Assembly: GCA_961205875.1 (NCBI GenBank) | Contig: OY540816.1 | Span: 10,550,701 to 10,614,700, forward strand | Direction of reading: 5' to 3' | Length of the DNA: 64,000 bases | Source of the DNA: Sialis fuliginosa | Taxonomy: Eukaryota; Arthropoda; Insecta; Megaloptera; Sialidae | Part shown: one piece after another, positions 47,911-59,100 of the stretch | Numbering within the stretch: the stretch's first letter is position 1 | Layout: each line of letters begins with the position of its first letter | Program-made: the position numbers and the translations under genes | The notes under the pieces: model-generated | Told to the model about the DNA's origin: nothing | Database searches by the model: none | The model's input: the letters and a program-made list of their open reading frames with translations, nothing else

Positions 47911-48339
47911 TGTCAAACACCATAGACATATGTACATATATGAGTGTGTAACTTGAAGCGAAGTTGTCTGTAATAGTAATACAGACATAATAATGCACTA
48001 ATACATTTATATAATATTTGTTTACACATATCATATATAAATCCTAAGAATGTGCTGAATATGTACATTGTACATAGTACATAATATATATGTAATAAAC
48101 AAAATAATTTCTATTACATTATAATTTAATATTACACATTATTAATATATTAGTATATATAGTATAAGCACATACACAAACATACATGGAGATACTTTTC
48201 CTTTTAATAATGTTTTTTTTACTCATGTCACTCATGTAAGTTTGAGTAACAAAAAAAAAAATGTATCAAAATATATGTAACACAAATTATTGTATACTTC
48301 CAACCTTCCTGTAATGTAATTATATTACTAAATACAGTA

Positions 48340-48366
48340 TTTTCTATTCTATTCTATTCTATTCTA
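48340..48366 (+). repeat. (TTCTA)n microsatellite
   Basis: Five tandem ATTCT units, 430 bases downstream of the LINE zinc-knuckle stop; possibly the LINE tail. Confidence 0.8.
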
Positions 48367-49548
48367 GTAAATTTTTATTTATATAGGAATTGTAATTTTT
48401 CTATTTTCAGATTTAATTTTCTCCATGTAGTTTAATTTTTTAACTATTTTTTAAAACATTATTAATGATATTATCCGAATGAAGGCATGCATTCAAAAAT
48501 TTGATAGAAAACTCTCAAAAAAATCATTACTATTGTAATTTTGTAGTCCATACCACATCTCCATTTTAATTTTTGTAATAGCCATTTTTAGAATTTTATT
48601 AGTTTCTAGAATTGCAAGGAATATTCGGCAACATTTTTATTTTTTAGCGAATATATACCAAATACTACTTACAATATTATTCGGCCGAAGCCGAATGGTT
48701 GAAAAGTTAAGAAAAAATTAAATTTGAAACAACTAATCGAGTATTTTTTATCTCGTAGCAAAAATTAATTACATAAAGCTGTTAATCAAACTATTAAAAA
48801 ATACATCGCTCGCATTGACGCCATTTCGGAGTATGGCCGAATATTCTTGCAATTTAGTTTTCTAAAAAATAAAATAGCCGAATAAATAATATTACAATTT
48901 TATTAATAATTTCAACAAATAGTTCAATAACATTATTAACTTATCAAACGTTAGGTAAGCTTGACGTCAATACAAAATAATATAAAATATTGGGAGGAAG
49001 CAAAATATTCATATAGATTTTATAACAGAAAACGGGTATTTCAAGATCAAACGTCAGCCTGTAAATGCGGAAGTTTTTCGAACTAACATACAGATATTTT
49101 TTTTAGATGGTTAAATATCATATTTAATTCATAAAATTGATTGTTTTCAAATAAAACTTTTCGCAAAAATAAAAAAGTTCACAAATATCAAAAAATACGT
49201 ATGAAATTCAAAAGTTCTGGAATTTTAAATAAAATAAATGTACGGATATCAAATTATTTGTTATGTTAAGAACTATAATAAATAATTTAAATAATTTTAT
49301 TTTTTAACAATGTTAATTTTTATTCCATAAATTTATTTTGTTAATAATAATAAAGTATTTTGATGTAAATTCAGTGCCATTATGGCAGGAAAACCTGTGA
49401 GGGCAGGTTCCATTCAAAATGTTTTATTTATTATACTTATTATATTGAATTATCACACAACAAGTTTTACACAAAATTTGCATAACAACAATTTTATTTT
49501 AAATATATTTCCTCATTATATATCTGGTGGAAATCTGACCCTAAATAA

Positions 49549-50050
49549 GGTACTGGCACCAGTCTTGGATATGACCTCAGTAATGGCTATTTTTTAATTA
49601 AATGTACTGAATTTGAAATATTTATTGATATTTGATTACTATACCATTTCTGAATATTAATCTATATACATTTAACTGCCTTACAGCGTGATTTGATGAC
49701 AATCGGTCAATAGGTGTCAAAATGGTGGATATTTAAACTAATTATTAGTATAATTTATTTATTTATTATTATATTATCACAGCAACTACTTTACATTGTT
49801 TCAAATTTGACGATTCTTTTTTTTATATCTTTTGTGTCCGTAGTACTTATCATTTTGTAATCATTAGCAAGTGTGCATCACTGCGTGCTCATTACTGGTT
49901 TTACTGTATCCTTTACTGGAGAAAAAAACATAAACAAAATAAAAGGCTATAATTTAAAAAAACAAACTATATTGGCGGACTTTGGTAATTAAATTGATTA
50001 AAATTGTTTTATTAGTAACATGGTAAACCTTGCTCTTATAGCGGCCATAA
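49549..50050 (+). mobile_element. ~550-bp miniature element, copy 7
   Basis: Left end intact (GGTACTGGCACCAGTC); right end cut just after the GCGGCCATAA landmark. Intergenic, between FAR-B and Dullard. Confidence 0.85.
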
Positions 50051-51157
50051 GAACAGAGAAAAATATTAATAAATCCTTATTTGTGAATATTATTACCCCC
50101 ACCCTCCTTATTATATACAGTTAATATTCATTTATACACATCCCTGATAATAATTTATAGTAGTTTTTAAATATGTAAAAAAGAATTACGTGCAATTTTT
50201 TATTAATAAAATTAACCAAAATAAATCTAAAATCTAATTTAAATTGAATGCGAATTATATTAATTTAAAAAAATAATTTTTTACCTGAAATTTTGTTATC
50301 AGTAAATTTAATAAACATGTTTTAGAATCATAAATATCCAAATATTCGTATAAACAAATATACATACTTTATTATTAAATGCTACAGTTATTGTTATTTT
50401 TTTTTAATGTCTTCTTAATATCTATATTAAGAAGTTAAACTTATATTTTATTTTATTATAATATACGTCTATCTAATACAGACGCTCTTTTTAAATGTTT
50501 CAACAATTAAAAAATATAAGTAGCAGACATGATTTTTTTTAAAACCTAGTTTTATTGTAGTTGTAAGTTCCTAGTATCTATAAATTATTTAATTACGTAT
50601 ATAAATATTTACCTTGTAAATTAAATACGAATCCAATAATTAAATTAGAAATGCGAAGAAACGTCAAAGGACACTATAACTATCAACTGTTAATCTCCAA
50701 ATAACTTTATTTTTATAAAAATGATCTTTGTTGACTATCCTATATAAAATAGCTTCCCCACCTAACCAGCTAGACAAGGTAATGGACCACTAGCTACAGA
50801 ACATACATATTATACGAAAATCTTAGAAAACCAGTATTAGCCTTACTCTCATAAAAAAATATTATTAATTCGATTCATATTAAAATATACTAACCGCGTG
50901 TACTTTTTAAAATCAGATGTTATTGATTTTTAAAAGTTTTATTTTTATGCAAGTCATTGGATGAAAATAAGACAAAAACGTTTTAATTAATTAATTATAT
51001 TTAATATTAATTTCACTGATTGTGAGCTGGTGCAGGGGTTATTTTAAGAAAAAATTTCAACTGCAAATATCTTTTTTTCTGTTTTTTTTTTTGCTCTCAA
51101 GGTATTATATATTATTATTCTCTCTTTCAAATTATAATGATTTTTTTGCTCTACACT

Positions 51158-51434
51158 TAGGGTGGCCAGGTCTTCGGTTTCGACCCGGAGTCTCGGGGTT
51201 TGCACATTGGATCTCCGGGGTCAAAGTTTGGGTGCAATTTCTCCGGGTTTTGCAAAAAATGACGATAAAAAAAGGTCGTCAAAAATAGAGCAGGGGACAT
51301 AACAGTGCAGATTATGGTAAGAAATTTTATGAAAATAAAAAGAATAAAATGAAAATTAAAAAGATAAGATAAAATAAAAAAGGGGTTTTCATTTACATCT
51401 CAGGGTTTACCAAAACTAAAATCTGGTCACCCTA
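51158..51434 (+). mobile_element. hAT-type miniature element, copy B, with perfect 8-bp target duplication
   Basis: Same element and orientation as 24625-24893: TAGGGTGGCCAGG left end, CTGGTCACCCTA right end. The perfect 8-bp direct repeat TCTACACT lies at 51150-51157 and 51435-51442. The two copies are clearly alike across their length, so the family moved fairly recently. Confidence 0.9.
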
Positions 51435-51533
51435 TCTACACTGTATATTTCTCTCTACACTTACACTTTTATATTTTTCTTTCTACTTGCAATTTTTTAA
51501 TTACACAAACTAGCTTTTACAGTTTTCATTTTT

Positions 51534-51911
51534 CTCCAATAACGGATAAAGTAAAACCAGTAATGGGCACACAGTGACGGGCACTTGCTAATGATTTCAA
51601 AATGATAAGTAGTACAACAAAAAAGTTATAAAATAAATATTCGTAAAATTTGAAAAGCAAATACTATGATATTAATAATAAATAAATAGATTACACTAAT
51701 AATTAGTTTAAATGTCCACCATTTTAACACGCATTGGCCGATTGTCATCAAATTAAGCTATTTTACAGTTAAGTCAATTAAATATCTATAGTCTATAGTT
51801 TATGATCCAGTAATGGCAGTAATCAAATATCAACAAATATTTCAAAAGTACAATTAATAAAACAAGAATCCAATACTGGGGTATGATCCAAGACTATAGT
51901 GCCAGTACCTT
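51534..51911 (-). mobile_element. ~550-bp miniature element, copy 8 (diverged, partial)
   Basis: Most diverged copy, lacking one end; recognised by ACCAGTAATGGGCAC and by the right end TAGTGCCAGTACC. Confidence 0.75.
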
Positions 51912-52059
51912 ATCTGCGTCAATAGATTAAACTTTTTTTAGAGCAAATGTGGTAAGTTTTGCTAAAAGCTTGCTGGTCGGTGGGTTTTATAGTTTTTGAC
52001 ATGTAAATAGGACTGCCATCGCGCGGTCGTCAACCTAGGATAATGCATGAACCTTCGAG

Positions 52060-52118
52060 GCGCGGTTAACATGCTGGATTGGGAACGCGGCGAACTGTAG
52101 TTCGAATCTTGATTTAGG
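52060..52118 (+). other. tRNA-like sequence, possible SINE head
   Basis: GCGCGGTTAACATGCTGG resembles a degenerate A box and GTAGTTCGAATCTTG a B box, about 30 bases apart. The stems do not pair well, so this is not a functional tRNA. Confidence 0.25.
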
Positions 52119-52490
52119 AATTAATATTATTATATTAATGCATTCTTTGATCGACCTATACATTTTCTCTATAACGTTAAATAACGTTTAATTAATTATA
52201 TTATTTTTTAATGAATCAAAAAAAGTTAATGATGTAATATCTCTTGTTATTATTAATCATAACAACCCTTTGTAAGACGGAAACCTGTGAAAACGAAAAA
52301 AATACCGGAACGTTCGCCTTTCATTTTAAACAGGTTTTACTGTATTTTATTATATTAATTATATTAATTATATTTTATTATATTAATTAAACTTGGTTGG
52401 TTGGTTGGGTTTGACTTGACGACGGTCCCATTTCAAAATTATTAAAATCGTGTGTAAGGGGTGACACCTCAAATATTAATTTAATAAAAA

Positions 52491-52768
52491 AACAATGACA
52501 TGTTAAGTGAAAATTTAAATATAATTTGTTGTAAAATATTCTCTTAAGGCCTCTATACACTACCTAATCTGCAGGGCCGATTTGTCGGGAGTTAAAGTGG
52601 GAGTACTGCAGATTGGGTTGTGTATAGGCAACAATGACATGTTAAGTGAAAATTTAAATATAATTTGTTGTAAAATATTCTCTTAAGGCCTCTATACACT
52701 ACCCAATCTGCAGCGCCGATTTTTCGGGAGTTAAAGTGGGAATACTGCAGATCGGGTTGTGTATAGGC
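52491..52768 (+). repeat. Tandem duplication, two 139-bp units
   Basis: Unit 1 (52491-52629) and unit 2 (52630-52768) differ at only a few positions. Each contains AATCTGCAG...CTGCAGAT(T/C)GGG ends and TGTGTATAGGC, so each unit carries its own inverted pair. Confidence 0.85.
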
Positions 52769-52893
52769 AAATCGGGCCGATTATTCCGCGAAAAGTCGGC
52801 CCGATTTGCCTATACACGTCCCAATCTGCAGTACCCCTACTCTTCCTCCCGACAAATCGACCTTGAAGATTGGATGGTGTATAGACCCCTTTA
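52688..52893. repeat. Inverted-repeat element with GGCCTCTATACAC ends
   Basis: Left CTCTATACACTACCCAATCT pairs with right GATTGGATGGTGTATAGA, and a central stem AATCGGGCCGA / TCGGCCCGATT lies at 52768-52815. The same left end is present in the first tandem unit, so the tandem duplication took part of this element. Confidence 0.6.
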
Positions 52894-53469
52894 CAAAGAT
52901 TTATCTCAATTTGCCTTTAAAAAATTGTCATTTGTTTTTTACAATCGCTATTTCCTTTGGCATTAAATGTCATACTGACGTTTTAAATGTCATTTTGACG
53001 TTTGCATAACAAAAAAATTTACATTTAGATTGAAATTATCAAAATTGTTTGATAATTAACTTTGATGAATCACGAGGAAGCACTTATAAGCATTGTGTAG
53101 GCAATAGGCATTGTGCATTCACTTGGCAGATGTTTTTTTATTATAGTACATTTATAGACATCTAGTGTCGAATGTTAAAAGCTAGATTTAATTTTTAAAG
53201 TAAATTCCTTAAATATCTTAAATTGTCCCCTAGGAACTTATGTCTAAAAGTTGGTACACTGCCGATAAGTGTGTGCGAAAAGGAGATAGCGAGTAAGTGA
53301 AATGGGTCGATGGTGGATAAAATTTTAGTTGCTGTGTTCGTACCGTTTATAAAAAGTATATGTAAATATGAATATATATATCAAATCCGGCATCGAGTGA
53401 ATTTTCTTCCTGTTTAAATAAATCGTTTGTTTTTTTTGCCGCGTACGTTAAATTAAAACTTCTTTTCCA

Positions 53470-53568
53470 ATGCTGAAACAATTGCAAATGGGCCTTCGTG
53501 CGTTCTTATTACTAGCATCGAGAGTATGGACATGTCTCTGTTTTATGTTCAAGAAACAGGTTAGAGCA
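53470..53568 (+). CDS. CTDNEP1: Dullard exon 1 (membrane anchor)
   Basis: Encodes [20 protein letters not shown] and ends ...FKKQVRA at donor GTGAGT, phase 0. The hydrophobic stretch is the membrane anchor. No TATA box or CpG-rich promoter is evident in the 400 bases upstream. Confidence 0.95.
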
Positions 53569-55963
53569 GTGAGTATCTATTAACTATCATTGTGACAGCG
53601 TTTCAAAATAAAGTATAAAACTCGTAAAATATTTGATTAAATTCAAGAACCGTAAAGATGATGATATGTAATGATTTTAAGTTGTGGCGGTATCCTTCAT
53701 TTTGTTCTCCTCTCACTCATATGCATTTTCAGCTATATTGACAATTGATTTGATAAGAGCGGCTTTTAAATGTATATCTTTTTTATTAGATATACTTATC
53801 GAACAAAAATAATTCAATATTTTAATAAATGTAATCAATAATAACAATCTATCTATTATTTTATAATATATCTCATAATGGCAATCAGCCAATATTATCA
53901 CATGTAATATCTACAATTGTTGAAGTGTTTGAAAATGTTTATTAATTTAAATAGCGGTATACTAATTATATTCTTAGATATAAGTTTGTTTTGTCACAAT
54001 CTTACAGATTTAAATAGACAGAATATTTGGCTAACAGCCATTAAACTACAGTGATGAAATAGACATGAATTAAAATATTAACAGCTGTAATCATAGATGA
54101 AATAAATTACTATCAATTTGATTGTTTCAACATTCTAGCACTGCTTTAGTATTAAATTTATTTAAAAAGTCCATGTGTACGATAATTAATACATATTATT
54201 ATTATTACAGGTTGTACAACATCAGCCAGTAAAATATGAAGTGTTTCCTTTATCTCCTGTATCTAGGCATAGGTTAAGTAAGTATATAAACTTGATAGCT
54301 AATAAATATACCTGTAAGCGGTGATCCCTAAAATATCTCTTGGAAAATTCATGCATTGTTTACCCCTCCCACTCCATTTGTCACGCAGCATCACATTTTT
54401 TTCAACCCCCTATCTAATAATACGTCATAAAACCTGGCCCCCTCTACATGAATGATTATTTTTATGAACGAAGAAAATTGTCAAAATTGATCATTAAAAA
54501 TGTCCTTTATATCGCAACTGAAAAATAAAATCTAGTTTTAAAAAAATAGGAATAAAATTGATGTGGGTATTTCAAATGTCACGTTTGTTTGGACTCCCTC
54601 CCCCTTCTCATCACATATCATCACGCTATACGATCCCTATACTACATATTTTCAGTACTTATCTGTTATGCCGACACCAGTATGAATAGTTATGCACATT
54701 TAGACTATTCGTTACGTTATTTAAATGAAATATGTAATAAAACCGACCAGTGGCATAACTACAAATTTAGGGCTCCTGGCAAATTTTTAAGGTGGGGCCC
54801 TCTAAACCAAAAAAGAGGGATCAATATTGAATTTAAAAACTATTGTGGTGTACTATTTTTATTTTAAACTAAAATTACTTTCAACAGGATCATTTATATT
54901 TATTATTTTACAGGCATTGTAAAGCGAAAAGTATTGGTTTTGGATTTAGATGAAACATTGATTCATTCTCATCATGATGGTGTCGTAAGACAAACTGTGA
55001 AACCTGGAACTCCACCTGATTTTGTGCTCAAAGTGACCATTGATAGACATCCTGTACGATTCTTTGTTCACAAAAGACCACATGTAGACTATTTTCTTGA
55101 CATTGTAAGTAAACATTTTTTTTTTTTACCTGTAAAACTGGAAAAATTACACTGACATCAATAATTTAATATTTTTAACATAAACAAGTTTCACACTATT
55201 ACTATTCCAATCAATATAATAAATTGATTTGATTTTACTATAAAAATTTAAAAAAGAAAGATAATTAAGTATTATAAAATAGTAAATGTTCAATAATATT
55301 CGATAATTAATAAGAGAAGAAAAAATACAATTTTTCATTTCCATTAATTTATTTATATTTTTTCCAGGTATCGCAGTGGTACGAATTAGTTGTATTCACA
55401 GCAAGTATGGAAATCTACGGAGCTGCAGTGGCTGACAAATTGGACGCAGGTCGTGGAATTTTATCCCGTCGGTTTTATAGACAGCACTGCACGCCAGATC
55501 TGGGATCTTACACAAAGGATTTGTCAGCTATTTGCAATGATCTCACCTCCGTGTTTATTCTAGACAACTCGCCCGGTGCATACCGTGCTTATCCAGGTAT
55601 TTAAAAATATTAAAAACATTTAATATATTCAGTGAGCGTATGGATATACTCTTAAAAAGTTTTTTAAATTTCATAAACTGTTTTTATTTTCTCTATGCTT
55701 TTACTAAGATGAATTTTTATTATTTAATAAAAGTATATCAAAAAAAAAGTGCAACGACAAATTATTTTATTTCCATGTGTAGTCATTCTGTACTATAAAT
55801 AAAATACAATTTCACAGATAATGCAATACCTATCAAATCATGGTTCAGTGACCCAATGGACACAGCTTTACTAAACCTGCTACCAGTGTTAGATGCACTC
55901 CGATTTACTCAAGACGTGCGCTCTGTGTTAAGTCGAAACATGCACCTTCATCGGCTGTGGTAG
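53470..55963 (+). CDS. CTDNEP1: Dullard / CTD nuclear envelope phosphatase 1 (complete, 5 exons)
   Basis: Serine/threonine phosphatase of the HAD/FCP1-SCP family, anchored in the nuclear envelope and ER. In animals it dephosphorylates lipin and dampens BMP signalling. Exons are 53470-53568, 54211-54277, 54914-55104, 55368-55596 and 55818-55963; together 732 nt give 243 residues, against 244 in human. Residues 7-29 form the hydrophobic N-terminal anchor. The catalytic DxDxT is D66-L-D68-E-T70, within [17 protein letters not shown]. Other family blocks are [75 protein letters not shown] and the terminal [10 protein letters not shown]. Introns are 221-642 nt, all GT-AG. A second in-frame ATG is at codon 7, but the first matches the family N-terminus. 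The gene is transcribed away from FAR-B. No damage is seen. Confidence 0.98.
54211..54277 (+). CDS. CTDNEP1: Dullard exon 2
   Basis: 67 nt, below the size of a simple ORF call. It encodes [20 protein letters not shown] followed by RL; the PLSPVSR block is diagnostic of CTDNEP1. The acceptor is ATTACAG and the donor GTAAGT, phase 1. Intron 2 (54278-54913) contains a GC-rich repeat fragment near 54749-54825. Confidence 0.95.
54914..55104 (+). CDS. CTDNEP1: Dullard exon 3 (catalytic DxDxT)
   Basis: 191 nt with the catalytic [13 protein letters not shown] motif, PGTPPDF and [15 protein letters not shown]. Donor GTAAGT directly after ...LDI, phase 0. Confidence 0.97.
55368..55596 (+). CDS. CTDNEP1: Dullard exon 4
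   Basis: 229 nt encoding [38 protein letters not shown] and [13 protein letters not shown]. The acceptor is TTTTTTCCAG and the donor GTATTT, phase 1. Confidence 0.97.
55818..55963 (+). CDS. CTDNEP1: Dullard exon 5 (C-terminus)
   Basis: 146 nt encoding [20 protein letters not shown], then [16 protein letters not shown] and TAG at 55961-55963. The ending is the strictly conserved CTDNEP1 tail. Confidence 0.97.
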
Positions 55964-55987
55964 CCAGTCGTTCCTGACCGTTTTCAG

Positions 55988-56171
55988 GTGAGTACACAAC
56001 AATTTATTTGAACATTAAAATGAAGGGTTATTTATATTTTTCCCCAAGGTGTATTTTATATGAAAAATAATAAATAAAAATGTTTCCATCAATAATTATA
56101 ACTTTCAACTAGTTTTTTTAAAACTATTTTTGTTTATAGTAAAGAAATATTTCCATTATAATTATTTGTAG
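55988..56171 (+). other. CTDNEP1: Probable 3' UTR intron of Dullard
   Basis: A strong donor (TTTTCAG|GTGAGT) lies 24 nt after the stop codon, and ATTATTTGTAG ends at 56171. This would remove 184 nt of untranslated sequence. The junction is under 50 nt from the stop, so it should not trigger nonsense-mediated decay by the usual rule. Inferred from splice signals only. Confidence 0.5.
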
Positions 56172-59100
56172 GTAAAGCGCTATTGCAGTGACCTGCGTAT
56201 GTGTCGTCTTCACAAACACCTGTTCTTAGATAATTGTTTTCGCTCACGCTCTAGCCCCTGAACACTCGTTTTCAAATTCAACTGCTAAATAATAAGCAGC
56301 TGATTCACAATAACACAAACTAAATAATTTCGTTAATAGGACAATTGGATACGATTTGTCTTTGGTGAAAAACAACTGTTACGAGAAACTTGGGGAACTA
56401 ATGTCAATAAGTTTTTTGTTAAAAATTATGTATTACTTTTCATGCAACAAAAAGGTAATGGTGAAAAATATTTATTTGTTATTGACAAAATATGTCTGAT
56501 AATAACCCTTTAATATCCTCTAACAGTGATAGATATTTCAGCTCATTGTCAGTTGTAAAAATATTCAACTTTTATTTAACACTTGAATTATCATGACATA
56601 TTTTATGTCAGTTGGCTCTTAACATTTTTGACTAAACAAGCCATCAAATACTCGCCTTTTTCAATTTCAGTCGTGTGGAATGACTGACATTTCTCACTGT
56701 GTATTAATTTATTGAAGTACGTGGTCTGGGAAGTCAAATAACATTTTTGAAATTCAAAGATAATTCTTATTATTATAATGGCCCAGTGGCTCGATTTTTT
56801 TTATATTGTTTCAATTAAAAAGTGTTAAAATGGCTGTAAATACTGAAACTGCAATTAAAACCTTCAAAAATTATTTATGTACAGTGTGATCTCGTTTTAG
56901 TGTTCAAATAAAGATCATAGAAATTCAGTACAATTAATTAAGTTAATATTTATAAACTCATCTGTGGTGACCAAAAGCTGTTGATAACTATATTATAAGG
57001 GAATAAAATGATAATATTTTATTAACTAAATAATTCTTTAATGTGTAAAAATTTCTAATTTGATTAATAGTATTATAATATTTCGCGTTATGATATATTA
57101 ATAAATTGTTTTTGTTTCTCGAAACGGTCCTAAAAATTGAAAATGACAATGAGATGCTTCTGGAAAGTAGATTGAAATAAAAATTAATAAAAGTTTTCAT
57201 AAAAAGCATAGAGAAAACAAATCATTACAAATACAAATATGAAGCACACATTAATTATGTTCTATCACCATATAGCGAAACAATTATTCCTAATAAGAAA
57301 TGTGCAAATTTCCCTAGAAAAATCAAAATGTTCTATTTTTTTTATTTACATTTTCTTTTCATGATGTCAATTTTGCATACAATAAAAAGATAAAAGTCGA
57401 TTTCCACGAGTTGTGTACTATAGTCGATTTTCTTGCGGAAGGAAAAAAAATACAATCGACTTTAGTCGATTTACGCATCCAAAGGGTTAAATACATTGTT
57501 TCCTGTCAAAGGTAGGACAATAACTAAGTTTTTCTATAAGATGTATAGGGGAAGTTCCCACCTGCTCGTTCGAAAGTTTTCAATGTAACCGATTTCCAAA
57601 CAAATTTTCCTGGTTATGCTCTTATTAGACTGTATATTGTACATATTATACATAGAACAATTTCACAACTGACAACAATATAGTACTGTGTATATTGAAA
57701 TCATGATCGCACTGTACCAAATAAATAATTATAATATTATTATGAGACTTAGTACTTTTTAAAGTGTCATACTTTTTTTGGATGGATTTAAAGTAAAAAT
57801 ATTCCGATAACTGAAAAGTTTAATTATCATAAACAAAAAGTATTTATTTAGTCCATTCCATCTTAATATTATTACAATGAACATGAAAGTTTCTCTATTT
57901 ATAATCTTTGATTTGATTCAAAAGTATTAAACTTTAATGACAAATAAATTTACAATTTTCTATAATTAATTTATTATAAGTGAGATATATATTTTCAAAA
58001 ATATTTAATTAGAATATGTAAATTAAATGCTAAAAAAATATTAGCATTGATTTGTGTTTAAATTAAAAATTAATTTTTTCAGTTAACAAAGCTGCAGATC
58101 AAAATACTTAAATAGATATTTATTATTAGAATCCGATAACATTAATCAGTCGGATAAAAACATGAAATTTTGTATTAAAATGTATAACAAATGAAGCACA
58201 AGATAAATATTGTAGCCATAAATAATAAAATTTCTTAAAATATTAAAAACGGCTGCTTGCTACTTAACAAATATTTTTTTAAAAATCTGGGTAAAGCCAA
58301 GGATTTTTTTTTTGATGTTATAATTATAAAATATATTTTATTTCTGTTGCTTGTCTATGTCACGGAATAATAAAGTATATACACAAAAGTGTTATATTTT
58401 TACTAAAATAATTTAAAAATTGAGTATGATTTTCAGCTCTAATTAATTTTTAATTTTAATTCAAAAAAGAAATGAACAAAAATCATCATTACCTGAAACA
58501 TATTTTTCCCCATATTTTCTTTACTATGCATGATGTATAAAGTTTACATCAGTCATACGGTAATACTTAATTCTGTATTATAAATAAATATATTTCTAGT
58601 AGTACAAAACTAACATAAAATAACAAAAAAATCGTTTTGTTATAAATGTAATGTACTATCTTTTAAATCATTAATAAACAACCATTTTGTAATTAATGTC
58701 CACATGTACATTTCTTAGTAATTGTCATAGATGAAAAATTGAACGATCTATTTAAAAAAAGTGTAACTGACTTTTAAATATTATTAAATAAATTAATTGA
58801 TAATCTAAATTGAACTATATTTGTAGCATATAAAATATTTATCATATGCGACATCATTTCAAAGCAGAATTACTTTAATATCGCAATCAAAAAATATATA
58901 TATAATATATTCTGTACTTACAAAAAATTGCAATAAATATTTGTCGATATAAAATATAATAATAAATATTATATCAATGTTATTAATAATTGTTTTTCTA
59001 CCCTCCTAATATTTTTGTTGCTCTCCAATAGTAACACCATCTAAAGAATTTCTGTTTTGAAAGTATAGAGATTTTTAAATTAACATAAATAATTTTACTA

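Larger units (their letters stand above)
46849..53469. other. Intergenic tract between FAR-B and Dullard
   Basis: 6.6 kb between the divergently transcribed genes. It should hold the FAR-B leader exon and both promoters, none placeable. It also contains the LINE fragment, miniature copies 7 and 8, hAT copy B and the 139-bp tandem repeat. 48400-49500 and 50100-51100 show nothing recognisable. Confidence 0.7.

Noticed and set aside
52060..52118. A functional tRNA gene
   Set aside because: A- and B-box-like words are present but acceptor and T stems do not pair; at most a SINE head.
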